64,000 nt of DNA from Hymenoscyphus infarciens. Lineage: Eukaryota > Ascomycota > Leotiomycetes > Helotiales > Helotiaceae. This document shows, one piece after another, positions 23,101-35,221 of this stretch (positions are counted from its first letter, which is position 1; each line of letters starts with the position of its first letter). The position numbers were made by a program, and so were the translations under genes. Where the stretch lies: contig LLCB01000263.1 of assembly GCA_001414345.1 (NCBI GenBank), positions 16,885 to 80,884 on the forward strand. The letters run 5' to 3'. The notes beneath the pieces are model-generated. The model searched no databases, was not told where the DNA came from, and saw only the letters and a list, made by a program, of their open reading frames with translations.

Positions 23101-25936
23101 TTTTAATTAATACTTTCCTCCTTAATAAGTAAGTAGTCTTATACTATATAGACGAAGTAATAAAGTATTAAGTAAGTAACTTTTTACTAGATATAAAAGT
23201 AACGACTATATAAGAGGTCTTCTAAAGATATTAAATTAATATATATCTTAAACCCTCTAATTATATTATTATAAATACTAGAATAAACTTTATTAAAAAA
23301 GACTTTATATACTCTACTACTAGAATAGATACTATAATAAAGACTATACTAGTTAAAGTATATAATTTAATTAGTATAATAGAACGTTACTATAGACTAA
23401 TTCGACAGGTATATAATATTATATATAAATAAGAGCTCTATCTCTTATAGAGTTTAGCACTTTAAATAGCCTTTAAAGTAATTAACGATATAGTAGGCTT
23501 AAATAGACTAGTCTCTACTCTATTAGTATATAGAGTATATACTCGAATAACTGTAACTAACACACCTTTATAACTGATTTCTATAAGGTCTAAGACTTAT
23601 AAGAAGGCTACTTAAGAGGTATAAAAGTAGATTATATCTTATTAAGTTAAAGAGGCTCTTAATATACAAAATAGACTAATTAACTAAGTTAAGAACTTAT
23701 ACTTAAATTTAGACGTTTTAGTATAAAGAGAGTATATAAAGTCTTAGATAAGACCTTTTATCTTTTAAGAAATCAAGAATAAGAACTATATAGTAGTACT
23801 ACTAAGTAGTTCTATAAAATTTTAATCTATAGTTATAAAGCTATACTTTATTAAAACTTCTAAAACTTCTAAAATAGTACTAGTAACTAAAGAAGTTTCT
23901 AATATAACACTGTCTAAAACAACACTATAACTCTATAAAAAAGAGGGAACTTTTAAGTAATAGAGTAGATAGGTAGTAGAATAATATTCACCTTTCTCTT
24001 AATATTAACTTCGTTAGTTATAAATCTATTAAAATACTAATATTCTAGAACTATTACTAGAACTACTCTAAAAGCGTAGACATAGACGGCTCTAAAAGCA
24101 TCTAAGGCCTTTAGATAATATTAAAGTATTATTCTAATAGTTAGATACTTTTATTAATAATATTAACTATATTACTCTTAAAGACGTTGAAACTTTTCTT
24201 ACTAATTTAAGTAAACCTTATAATATTAAAGTCTTTATAGCTAATAATAGTATAATATATATTAAATTATAATAAAAAGAGATTAATAGATTAACTAATT
24301 AAAGTGTTTTTAAGATTATTACCTAAAAGGAGTTACTTCTTAATACTAGAATATTTAGATTACGCTTTATAGATAATATTAAATTTAAGAGTATAGTACT
24401 TACTTTTATAAAGTTAAGATTAGTTATCTAAGCCTATAATAATACTAGAAAGTCTCTAGTACTTATCTAAGCGTCTACTATTTAAAGAGTTAGCTAGAGA
24501 ATAATTCTTATACTTATTATAATACTTCTAGGCTTATAAGTATTTATTTAGAATATTATATAAGCGTATACTTAATTATTAACTAACTTAAATTAAAAAT
24601 TCTTTATATACTCTTCTAAAAGTTATTCTTAATAGAAGAATATATTCTTTAAAGTAATTAGACTATTATATAGTATTCTAGAAGCTAGTAATTATTAGTT
24701 TACGACGTACTATAAAAACTATATTCTAAGGCTTATAATAGAATAGTTAATATTTAACTTCTGTCTTTTATATACTAAGTTATACTAATACGATAAGTAA
24801 GTAAAGTTAGATACCTCTTTTAGTATAGTAGGCCTTTAAACTAATAATACTCTTATACTTACTAATAACGCCTTTACTAATAAAGAGAAGGTTACTATTA
24901 ACAAGGCTAGATTTATATCTAAGAAGAGGGAAAAGCTTACTATTAACTATCTAATTAAATTTAATAGAGGACTAATTACTAAGTATTAAGATAGCTTTAT
25001 ATCTCTTACTTAAGATTATATAAAATACTTAGATTTAGTACGAAAAGCTCTAACTAAGATATCTAATATAAAAAGGACATTATATATAGTAGATACTAAA
25101 GATTAATATATTATATAACGTACTAGAGGTATATACTTAGCTATAGTATCTTAACCTAAGGCTGCTTTTAACTTATTATATACTACTTAAACTATTAATT
25201 CTTAAGATAATAATATTTTACTTCTTAAGAAGCGAATTTAATAGTAAATTAAGAATACTATAAGAGGGCTTAAATTCGTTAAATTAGATAAAACTTCTCT
25301 AAAGTTATATACTTTTACTAATAGATTATTTACTAATAATAAGAACTTATTATTATAAATTAGTTATGTTATTACTCTTATAAATAAGGATAATAATACT
25401 AATATCTTATATCAGTCTTCTACTAAGTATAAGAGAGTTACTTATAGTGTTTTAGTATTAGAAAATATATATAATAAGCTCTAGATTTAACGTTATAGCT
25501 TTAATAAAATCAACTTTTAAAAGTATTTTAGGATTTAAGATACTACTTATAATATATACTAATTTGAAGTCTATTTATAAATATATAGTTAAATTAAGTA
25601 CAACTAAAGAGAAGCGACTAATAATTAATATTATATATCTATAAGAAGTATATAAATTAAGAGAGATTAATAAGATTAAATAGATTAATAATAAAAGTAA
25701 TTCTATAAATACTATAACTAAAAAGGGTTACTATAATACTCTATAAAAGTTAATTAATACTAATAAGCTAGATATTAACCTTATAGAGTAAGTAGAACGA
25801 AATAAGAGATAATAGAGGATTAAAATAGAGCCTTCTTATTAGTTAAGAACAGAGATAGAGAGCTCTAATTAGTTAGATTAGATATATATTTTTTTAATAA
25901 TTTTAAGTAACTTCGACCTTTTTAGAGAGGTGCTAG

Positions 25937-26107
25937 TGTTAGTATAACTTAAGAGTAAGTAACTGCTTAGAATAGCGCACGTAGGAACACGTAATCTTCT
26001 CGCTTAAGAGCTACTTAAGTAGGCATCGTAGCTAGCTTTACTCGGTATATACGAACGATAATATAACTCTTTTTATATCGCTTTTATAACTATAAGTTAT
26101 ACTAATA
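25937..26107 (+). repeat. 3' LTR of the copia element
   Basis: 171-bp direct copy of 19938-20108, followed by TSD ATAAC at 26108-26112. A purine-rich tract (agagaggtg) lies just upstream. Confidence 0.85.
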
Positions 26108-26515
26108 ATAACTCTTAGATAAATCTATATAGAATATATAGATATTTATATATTAATACTCTTTTATACTAAATATTATAAATAAAGGTCTAAAAGATAT
26201 TAGATAGTTATAATAGCTTATCTACTATAACTCTTAGATAAATCTATATAAAATATATAGATATTTAATATATTTAATCTTTTTAAATCTAGTAATCTCT
26301 TAATACTTTTATATACTAAATATTATAAAAAATATCTAAAAAACGTTAGATAGTTATAGTAGCTTAGCTACTACTACTATTATATAAATCTATATAGAAT
26401 ATATAGATATTTATTATCTTTTATCTTCTTAAATCTATTAATACTTTTATATACTAAATATTATAAATAAAGGTCTAAAAAACATTAGATACTTATATTC
26501 GCTTAGCTATTATAA
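26108..26515. repeat. Tandem array (right part)
   Basis: The same units as at 19449-19937 resume (about 26115, 26234 and 26380), with the 'tagttatagtagcttagcta' palindrome arms. This shows the copia element inserted into the array. Confidence 0.75.
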
Positions 26516-27399
26516 ATCTATTATAACTATTTATTATATAAATATAATAACTTATATTAAACCTAAATCTTTATCTAAATATATATATTATCTTAGCTTT
26601 TATAAGAAATTTAATTTAATTATAATACTAAAAGCTACTATAGTTTACTTTCTACTTCTTTTAGCTTTACCTCTTAAAACTATCTATAATTTAGCTATAA
26701 AACCTTATTTATATAGTCTTTTTCTCTAATATTTATATTAAGAATAAATATTACTTAGTTCTCTTTTTATTTTAAGAAAACTAGACTAGTTATACTACTA
26801 ATTAGATAAACAACTATTAATATATAAGATAGTTTTATAAGAAACCTCTCTTTCTCTTATCTCTTTATCTAGCTCTCTTTACTTCTAGCTTACGTATTAC
26901 GTTACTTAAGAGGTATCTTAAACTCTGCTTTGAATTAGCGATTAGCAAAGGCAACTTGTGGCGTAAGTGAGGCTGTGCTGTCACTATAGCTGTTATACCA
27001 GGGTTTTGACCCTTTTAAGAGTTTGTTACGTCGCTATGACAGCGCCTTAAAAGGGGCACAGCAGGGGTGGCTCTGCCATGCCAGAGGTGCTTTTGTGTTC
27101 TTTCTCACACAATACAGCGAAATTCAGCGGATCAAACGATAGGAATACTCACAAGATGAAGCTAAAAGCGCCCCGGACCGTTGCAAATCCTCCCCGGCCG
27201 TTGCCCCTGATGAAGGCTATGCTTGTAGGCGGCAAGAAACCAGGTGAAGGACTTTAAATCATCTCTTCCAATGGATTTCCTCAGTTCTCATAAAACGTGA
27301 CCCAGACCACATGTCATAACTCAATTCCTCTAACCCTCCAATGATAAAAGTTGTGTGACATGAATGATAGTTCAGCCCGTAGAGACGAGGTGTGAAACC
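26516..27399. other. RIP-mutated tail and transition to normal DNA
   Basis: AT-rich RIP-like sequence continues to about 26930, then composition changes abruptly. An inverted repeat CCCTTTTAAG / CTTAAAAGGG with a ~30-nt loop lies at about 27010-27057. No gene is seen. Confidence 0.5.
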
Positions 27400-27855
27400 T
27401 CATGTCTCTGTTGGAATATCCTCCTCCCCAAACGGCCAACCACCTTTACCCCACGCCTCTCCAACCCTCGTCCAAGTCCCCAGACTTTCGACCTCCGCCT
27501 TGCCCAACTTTAGTTCCCCTCCCTCCGTATGGTAGATATGTGGAAAACCACCAAGTCTACCCTCTGTATCCCAGCAGCTCCCTTTCTCATCTTCCGGACC
27601 CAAACCCTTTGCCATCTCCCATTTTACGCGTGGCTCCACGCGTTCATATGGAACCCGAAGAATGATGACTGCGGGTGTTGTTGTGAAAAATCTTTGAAGC
27701 GTGCCGAGGATTTGTTTGGAGGTGCTCATGTGGATAAAGCCATCGCAACTGTCGAGGTCGGAGAGGGGTAGACAATCTGGAAGGGGGGATGGTGGGGGTG
27801 GGGAGGATGGGAGAATTTTGTAGATGTATTTTGGAGGTCCTGAGGGGGAAGACAT
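27400..27855 (-). CDS. DUF952 family protein (151 aa)
   Basis: A single exon starting at the ATG at 27855 (MSSPSGPPKYIYKILPS); the frame extends upstream to a GTG at 27900 but without an ATG. The order of motifs fits the DUF952 family: YKILP near the start, LPLSDLDSCDGFIHMSTSKQ (about 27-46) with the conserved DGFIH.S, then the FF..........LRVPYERVE..VKWE segment and FPHIYH (about 105). Members are small cytosolic proteins of uncertain biochemical role, and I assign none. The C-terminus (GWPFGEEDIPTET) is acidic. It sits between the RIP-mutated block and the metabolite locus and is probably unrelated to the latter. Confidence 0.85.
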   Translation of the reverse strand: MSSPSGPPKYIYKILPSSPPPPSPLPDCLPLSDLDSCDGFIHMSTSKQILGTLQRFFTTTPAVIILRVPYERVEPRVKWEMAKGLGPEDEKGSCWDTEGRLGGFPHIYHTEGGELKLGKAEVESLGTWTRVGEAWGKGGWPFGEEDIPTET

Positions 27856-28226
27856 TTTGGGTGATGGTGTTGTCAATGTTGCGGCTTGCAAATCAGACAC
27901 CGAGACAGGTCTAGAGGTTGAGTTGTCGATTACAAGATAGACTGTACGTATTGGTACGAAGAGTTCCAGATGGCGGGGAAGTCTTGGTCACCTGATTTCG
28001 CGTTATTTTAAAGAATATTGAAAAAAGACGCGACGTGGCGTGTGAGTTCCAAACCATTTTTGTTTCAAGAATCTCAACACAATATGATAATCATTCGAAA
28101 TGGTTAGTAGATTTAAGGAATATTTACGCTGTTTCCCTGAACTTATTTCGCGTAACAGTTTCAGAATATCGTGCACAATTTAAGAACTGGTTTTCTCAAA
28201 GAAAGCCCGGATCCTTCACATGAGGT
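27856..28226. other. Intergenic
   Basis: 371 bp: promoter side of the DUF952 gene and 3' side of the NRPS-like gene. No feature is seen. Confidence 0.45.
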
Positions 28227-31200
28227 CTATGCTAGCCACTCCTTACACCACTTTTGTACCCACTCCGTCTTAATCGCCTCCACATTCTTCAACTTCTCAC
28301 TTACCCCAACTGTCTTGGCCACCTCAAAATCCGGAAGCTTACCCTCACCCAAAAGACTCTTATAAGTATCAAGCAACTTAACAGCCGGATTAACTTTGAC
28401 AATCTCCTCAATCTTCAATCCACTCGCTTCAGCATTATCAGAGACCCTCTTCAACCACTCTTCAAACGAAACAATCTCGAGTGAGGTCGAGCTCGAAGGA
28501 GCGATACTCTTTATGACTTGAGGAATGAGAGCCTCCCAAGTCGTCGTATTGGGATTGTGTGGGTGAAAAACAACTGCCTTTCCACCATCTCCCGTCTGGC
28601 TGGCTAGAGCTAAGTCCACGATTATATCCGCGAGCACATCAATAGGTAGCCAATCGATCTTCTCAAACCCACTACCAAGAGAATCAGGTAAAGCACCAAT
28701 ATACAATGAACTCAGCACAAGACTTGGAAACCACTCCCATTTATTCCACAAGCCTGCCAAAACAACCGGACCAGCGATTTGGCCTACGCGAGCGATACGA
28801 GTATCGATTTGTAGCTTCTCTGCTGCGTAATCGAGAAGGCGTTCGGCGACGTATTTACTTTGCCCATAACCCATTTTGATGGGTGCTGAGTGGTCTTTGA
28901 TGATTTCTTCCGGGATTTGGGTCGTTGTATCGGAAAGACCTCGAGCGGAGCTGATGGAGGAGACAAAGAAGATTGTGGGGTGGGAGGGAGCGTGGTTTGC
29001 GAATTTGGCAAAGTTGATCACGCCGTCGATTTGTTGTTCGAAGGAGGAAAGAGGGGTGTTGAAGTTTACGGACCAGCCGTTTAGGAATATCTTTGTGGTT
29101 GTTTGGAGGAGGGCATTGTAGGTTGATGGTTCAAGGCCGAAATTTTCTTTGGCCAAGTCGACTGTGTGGAAGGAGACTCTGTCGGTAGGGAAGTCGATTG
29201 GTAGTCCACGGGAGGCGTTTCGCTTGACTTGGACCTGTTGAGCATCGGGGCTTCTGTTAAAGCAGTATATGTGGGAGACCGAAGGAGTATTGAGAAGCGC
29301 AAGTAATAAGTATGAGCCCAAGCTTCCGGTGGATCCGGTAAGAATCACGGTTTGTTTATCGCTGGCGACTCCGTTTTGTCCATTTGTTGTTGGAGATGCA
29401 GCTGCAATATCGTCAATGACTTTGAATTTCTTGTCAAGTGTCTCGCTGATGGCACGCTTTCTTTCTTGTTCTGCTTGTTCTCCGGATTGTTTGATCTGTT
29501 GGGAGATATCCAGGACGGCTTGCGAAAGTTGTGCGATCGACGGGTTTGTGTACACGGTACTTGGGGCAATCTCTGGAAGTAGAAAAGCCTGCTTCATATC
29601 TCGCGTGAGAAGTAACGTTTGCAATGAGTCCATACCAACAACATAGAAATTGTCTGCATGGTCAATTTTCTCCCATCCAGTTTGAAACTTTACGAGCTTT
29701 TCCAAGATAGCACTGACACTCCCAAGTGTTAGTGGACCATCTATTGGTTTCACGTCAGGGTTTATTGATGATGACTTTAATTTTTCGGCATCGGCATATA
29801 ATGCTTCGAGTTCCGCTGCGTACATGGCCACTGTCAATGGTCTTTGAATCTGGAAAGGGATGAGCAAGTGATCGTAAAGGGTGTGTCCCACATCTGTGAG
29901 ATAGGGATTTTTGGGAAATTCACATACCGTTCCTTTGCCAGCTCTTCCCATAGGTCTTTTTGGATCTACTAAAAGTATGTGTGTCTTTGCGATTTTCGCA
30001 TGAGCTGGACAAAACTGGTTGGCTTCTTGGACCTTTGGCCAAATCCGCTCAATAACTGCCGCACGTTCTGAAGGGCCTAGCTCTTTTTCATCGATGAGCT
30101 CAATGAGCAAAGCCGCTTGGAACTTTTGAGCTCCAGTAACAAGAACTGCTTTAACTTCAGGATGGCTTGTGATTTGGTGCTCCATGGTCGTAGGATTTGT
30201 CTTCTCGCCTGTAAGGAACACGATAATGTCGTCACTTCTCCCGCCATAAGCCCAAAGATTGGGTTTGGTTGGATGAGGCGTATACATATCGCACTGAAAG
30301 TGTATTAGTTTAGAAAATCTTTTTTATTTTATGTGGAGAAAAAACTTACAGTGGAATACTCGGTAAGCTCGGGAAACAATTTAAAGATGGGCTGATGCTC
30401 TTCGATAGCTGGGTCACGTACCACCCACATTTCATAAAGATTCTCATTCAGATGTCGAAACTCGAGTCCAACATTTGGATGGAAATGCGTATAGTGCCAG
30501 TCCTCACGAACGAAATCGCCCTCAGGACGAAGTGAAGGCAGATTTCCAACCTCGGAAGCTCCATATATATCGACAAGGCGCATCTTTTTCGAGATGGCTT
30601 CTCCGAAAGGTTGAGGCAAATCCCCACCCGCAAAAATCATTGTATCCAACCGTGAAGAAACGAAATCAAGAGTCTCTGCATCCTTTGCGAGGTCAACTGC
30701 AGTTGGGGGCGCGATGAGGGCAGCATCTGCAATGGTGTGTTTTAGGCCATCGGCTAAGACCTTCGCAGATGGAATGGCAGACGCCAATGGGTAAATCCAT
30801 GCCGTTCTAGTGGCAATGGCCGCGCAGAGAGTTATCAGATGGTTTGCACCCTAAGTGAGATATAAGTAATTGAAGATAGACAGACTACTGAAGAGACTTA
30901 CGTGAAACGGAGGAAGCATGAAAAAGACCCGATTTGCTTGGACCAACCTATCGTTGCTCTCATCTGCAGGATCTCGGAGTCAATTTACTTCTTCGGAAAG
31001 ATTTGAGGAGTAGAAGGAGTAAGAGTTTCAAGGAAAGTTTAAGAATGAGGCATGTCTCAGCTCTGGTTTTTACCCAAAGAAGAAATTCACTCGGAGAAGC
31101 TGGGTACTCACATCCTGGTGGGGGATCAAGTTGAATCATGTTGAAGTAGGCAGCCGCATAATCATGATTCCATGTTACCGGTTTCGGAAGACCGGTTGAG

Positions 31201-31823
31201 CCTGACGTATGGAAAACGATAAGGGGGTCGAGTTTGGCTTGCTCAAAAGACTTGTTATAAGGATAAGGTGGGTATGTTTTAGTGAGAAGTTCATCAACAC
31301 TCGGTGCTTTTATAACTTTCAGAGGGAATACGGTAAGAATGGAAGGAATCGTTGCTGGTTGTGGATCTGGAACCAAGATTGTCTTGCAGTCAACAGCTTC
31401 GAGAAGATGGGTGTGAGCCGCAACACTGTTTCGGGGCGAGGAGAAGAACATCTATTCCAACTTTCAGCTGTATTCATATTCAGAATAGGAAATGGTGATT
31501 CGAACTTTATACCCCGCCTTTACGGCACCCAAGGCAAAAACGTTGTACCTCATATCATTGGGACCGATATATGCCAAAGTCTCAAAGTTATTGCCCGGCC
31601 CGAGGGTCTCGTGGAGGTACCATGCAGTGCCATTGATGGCATTTGCAAAGGTCTTGTAGTTGACTTTACGATATCCAGCATCGTAGGAGGTTGGTGAGAT
31701 GGGAAATTCCGCGTAGAGAGCTTGGGGTGTTTTGCGGGCTGTGAAGTCAACGATGTTGGTAAGAATATCCTTCTTTCCCGGATAGTATTCGGGAAGATTG
31801 CTTGGAGAGGTATTGTTTGCCAT
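28227..31823 (-). CDS. NRPS-like carboxylate reductase, A-T-R (1095 aa)
   Basis: Adenylate-forming reductase: it activates a carboxylic acid with ATP, loads it on its carrier domain and reduces it with NADPH. Exons: 31823-31506, 31451-31112, 30963-30902, 30850-30350 and 30293-28227, all in frame. The adenylation domain (about 1-560) has the phosphate-binding motif HTSGSTGLPKP (about 187-197) and YGASEVG. The carrier domain has GMDSLQT with the phosphopantetheine serine near residue 630. The thioester-reductase domain (about 722-1090) has the Rossmann motif TGSTGSLGS (about 726-734) and the catalytic Y...K in MGYGQSKYVAE (Tyr about 883, Lys about 887). There is no condensation domain, so it does not make peptides alone. 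The second intron (30964-31111) is an introner-like element shared with the PKS. The substrate is unknown; aryl acids or a polyketide acid are possible. Confidence 0.9.
30964..31111 (-). mobile_element. Introner-like element B3, an intron of the NRPS-like gene
   Basis: This 148-nt intron is homologous to the PKS introns at 37387-37490 and 38723-38890. Shared pieces are the GTG.GTA start, TCTCCGAGT, TTCTTTGGG, GAGACATG, AAATTG and the CTCCGAGATC end. Its ends form an inverted repeat of about 25 bp (plus-strand arms 30972-30996 and 31074-31097). It lies in the adenylation domain coding region, phase 1. Confidence 0.75.
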
Positions 31824-32658
31824 GATGCTGTAAGTGGTGGTGGATGTGGTGCTAAAAGGATAAGACTATTACTTTAAAGCTGGGAGGAAAATCTCTACAG
31901 TTGAGGTAGTTTGGGGAGGTGAATATCCCAACCCCTATCAACAAATCTCACTGCATCGATTACGTTGGAAGCTGGTCGAGTAGATGAGGGGAACCTTGGC
32001 CAACATTAAAAGTTCCTTTCAGCTGCAACATGGTTGGCATCCTTCAATTGCACCCCTGAATCGATTGGGGCAATTATCCAGAATTGTGGGGAGCCAGAGG
32101 GAGGTTGAGAGGAGTTTCGAGATTGTTGGTGTTGGTGTTGGTGTTGGTTGGTATGCGATCGCTCTTGCGAGGCGTGTACGTACTACCTATGGTCGGTCTC
32201 AAAACGGAATTGTGCTCCGAAAAACCTGCATGGTTCTTTTCATGCAGACCCTACCAGTTCAAACCATAATTCCCAAACGTGCATCAAGATAAGCATGAAA
32301 AAGGCACAGAAACTCTCCATTGGAGCCAACCGTTTGCGATGGTGCACTGCCCACTTCCACATGAGAAACATGGAGCCGAAAGTATTTTTGTCTTTGTATG
32401 CAAGAAAAAACCCCTCACAGGTGCATAGAGCCCCCGGGATACTCTCCTCAAAAGGGATATGGAAGAGAACCATGAAAGCATGTCGTTCCTTCCTCGGGGG
32501 GAGCCGTCTGCCATCTCATAAGCGAATTGTGAAGGAAGAATGGGTTCGGAAGGATAGCCCACGTAACGCTTCATAAGGTAATAGCAAGTCCATTTTATTC
32601 ATCGTACATCACACCAAATAACGCAAAACTTTGCTCTCAAAACCGTACGCTAGCAGCT
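31824..32658. other. Divergent promoter region
   Basis: Shared upstream region of the NRPS-like gene (minus) and the membrane-protein gene (plus). It contains a (GTTGGT)n-type microsatellite at about 32124-32150. Open frames on both strands here lack features. Confidence 0.5.
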
Positions 32659-33881
32659 ATGGCTTCTGCTCCCGCCCATCATGCAACAGGAGAATACCTC
32701 TACGAGTACCACGGGCTGAAGCTTGTTGTACTTGCCGCCTTTTTCATCCCGTTGGAGACAATTTTCGTCCTTCTGAGAACATGGTCGAGAGCTTTGTCTG
32801 ATGCGAAGATGGGGTTGGATGATCTTTTGATCTGGCCTTCATTGGTCTTTTGTCTTGCGATCAACATAATTGGATTTGGTATGAAATGGAAAGCCCCGGC
32901 GATGCAGTTGCTGTCACTGACACCAACGAAATAGTAATGGTAAATTATGGAGGCGTGGGACGCCATGTTTCGGCATTGGCAATGCTGGGAGAATCCCATA
33001 AGATTGTGATCTGGGCCAAACTTCTCCTGGCTGTACAGTGGATATACATAACAGCGGTTACGTTACCCAAGATCTGCGTGATAGTATTGTACCTTCGAAT
33101 CTTCACGCAGAAGGCCTACCGGACGACTTGTTACTTGTTGATTGCGGTCGTCATAGGCAACTTTCTGGCTGGTGGGCTGACCTCCAGCTTGAGTTGCATT
33201 CCTCTAGCAAAGTTTTGGAACAAGAGTCTCCCGGGACATTGCATTGATACCAATGCCTTCTTCCGATGGATTAGCTTTCCAAACATTTTGACTGATGTTG
33301 GCATCTTGGTCCTTCCACTGCCACTCATATACGGCCTCCACTCGACCAAGAACCAGAAGTTGGGCTTGGTAGTGACCTTTTTGACGGGGAGCACGTATGT
33401 TCCCTTTCCGGTTCATCTACCGAATAGTTACTAACTCTCTTGCAGTGGCTTGATCGTTTCCATCATTCGATTTGCAACGTTCTTTGGGAAGGACGCACTC
33501 GAAGACGCAACTATGGCGTCCGCGGACTTGATGTTGTGGACCATCATCGAGCCAGGAATGTATCTTATTGCAGCATGTTTGGTTACCATGCGTCCCTTGA
33601 TTCGACACCTGCGACACGGAAGTGCGTTAGGAACATATACTACCCAAAAGTCACGGTCCCGCGGATATAAAATCTCCTCTTCGGGAAACCATGATGTGCC
33701 ACTCGCTTCGATGGAACCTCGGATCAATGTTGCCCCTGAGGTTGAAGAGCATGGAGGCAATTACAAAAACAGTGCTGCATGCATGGCGAGTCCGAAAGAT
33801 AGGACTGTGTTTGGAAAGCACCAGATTGTCGTCAAGCAAGATTACGAGGTCTCCCTAGCAGCACGTCAGCCCGCTCGATGA
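32659..33881 (+). CDS. Fungal rhodopsin-domain integral membrane protein (371 aa)
   Basis: Exons 32659-32878, 32935-33394 and 33446-33881; both introns are GT-AG (56 and 51 nt). Seven hydrophobic segments can be picked out, for example LKLVVLAAFFIPLETIFVLL, LLIWPSLVFCLAINIIGFV, LLLAVQWIYITAVTLPKICV, LLIAVVIGNFLAGGL, ILTDVGILVLPLPLIYGL, LGLVVTFLTGSTGLIVS and LWTIIEPGMYLIAACLVTM. This is the layout of the fungus-specific rhodopsin-domain/SAT5-like family, whose members are frequent in ascomycete metabolite clusters and resemble PTH11 receptors without a CFEM domain. The last ~90 residues are cytoplasmic and polar. It may be a sensor or carrier-like protein. Its position between the NRPS-like gene and the hydrolase suggests membership of the locus. 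The ligand is unknown. Confidence 0.85.
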
Positions 33882-33966
33882 GACAGACATACGATTTTGG
33901 GTCGATCGATAGATCGCAGGCAGGTAGGCAGGGGTTTCTGACTGTGGATATTGAAGAAGGGTCTTA

Positions 33967-34150
33967 TACTATCCCCCCCCTAATTACATTTTATGCGCAC
34001 AGACATTTGCTATACTAAATGTCTGTGCACCCTACATTCTGTTTAGGGGGAGGGGGAGAGTACTACCCCCCCTAATTACATTTTATGCGCACAGACATTT
34101 GCTATACTAAAACGACCGTGCGCATACAATGTAATTAGGGGGGGTAGTAC
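33967..34150. repeat. Tandem pair of C-run palindromic elements (MITE-like)
   Basis: The block 'taattacattttatgcgcac' preceded by a run of 7-8 C occurs at about 33972 and 34066. The second copy (34061-34150) is a near-perfect palindrome: TACTACCCCCCCTAATTACA at the left is answered at the right by TGTAATTAGGGGGGGTAGTA. The first copy (33967-34062) has the same left arm but a degraded right arm ending in a G-rich run. It lies 85 bp downstream of the membrane-protein gene and may form strong hairpins. Confidence 0.75.
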
Positions 34151-35221
34151 TCGTATATTGTAAACACCCCCAAGAGAATCCAAGAAATCAGTGGCAGTAA
34201 ATGTGAACCGATATGGGCTGTTCCCGAGGAATCCTTCGCGACCTACAAGCATCGAACTAGTCCCAGATAAGGTCGAATGCCGGCTGAGACGGAAACATAC
34301 TCCGTAGTACCTGGTACTGATACGGTATATAGTACGTATGTTGGTAGATTATGGTACAGAACTGAACATCCCGTACCAAAGAGGGAAGGAGCCGCGGCGG
34401 TGCGGCACGGACCGGTTGAATAGAAGAGAATTCCATTACCCCATGCGAGATTCTCCTAATTCCACCGAGATTCAACTGGTGACGGGATTGGTCGACTAAG
34501 CGCAGTCATGTGCTTGGCTTCAACGGGCATCTCCGCTTTTTGACAGTTTGACATAAAACGCACATCACCTCGGATCAGATCACATCAAAAACGTTCCCCC
34601 AGATGTACGAACCCAATCCTCCCATTTGTCGCCTGCTTGTTTACGTAAAGCTGAGACCAACCACTTCTCAACTATAACGCAATCCAACATGTAACGGCAC
34701 CGTGTCGCCGGTGGATTAAACTGTCGGATGATCGATGTCTTCGTATTGGCAAGTATGGCGACTCCCCCACCATCTTCTGCCTCCTTTTCGGAGCCCATTG
34801 AGCTCTTCCTTTCACGCCAAGTAGCTCAGTCCCACTATTGGATCCAGCATGACCGTAGAGTCGAGTTATCCTCAACGGTAGTAGACGGGTAATAACGGGT
34901 AACAATCATTTACGAGATAGTCCACATGATATATCTGCTGCTAACTACCCTTAGACTTCTCCCGAAGACTGCTTCTGCCCTCTCCGCCTTCCCCGTCCCT
35001 ATGTAAGGCTGTGTGTGGCCAACCTCGCAATGGGCAACAAAAGCGGCAGTAAACAGGAGCAGCTCTCATTGTTCGTACTTTCTAGTAGAATTTAACAAAT
35101 AATACCCCAAACAAACCAAGACGACTGAACATGCTTGTTCTCAATATTTGGGTCAATATATCAAAATTCTCCTAGAAATTTAGAAAAAGGAGAGCCACCA
35201 CCTGCCCCTTACCATTTCACC
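34151..35221. other. Intergenic, no gene seen
   Basis: About 1.07 kb of normal composition downstream of both flanking genes. Minus-strand open frames around 34580-34905 have no recognisable motifs. I cannot support a gene. Confidence 0.45.

Larger units (their letters stand above)
19938..26107 (+). mobile_element. Ty1/copia LTR retrotransposon, RIP-inactivated (6170 bp)
   Basis: Identical-length LTRs of 171 bp (19938-20108 and 25937-26107), starting TGT, are flanked by a perfect 5-bp duplication ATAAC (19933-19937 and 26108-26112). Read through many stops on the plus strand, the order is copia-type. There is a gag-like region with a cysteine zinc-knuckle remnant (about 22010-22060) and a protease remnant around I-N/D-T near 22480-22520. 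A reverse transcriptase segment follows at about 24600-24840 (pattern KVIR.LY.I.EA.N.WF.TYYK), then the terminal RNase H at about 25565-25805 (LVKLSTTKEKRL, then INEIKWINGKSN and T.K with a final IE.VER). These last motifs are typical of fungal copia elements. CA/TG depletion throughout shows RIP. It is dead and probably intact in length. Confidence 0.9.

Noticed and set aside
27856..27900. Longer N-terminus of the DUF952 protein
   Set aside because: It would start at GTG. The ATG at 27855 gives the family-like start.
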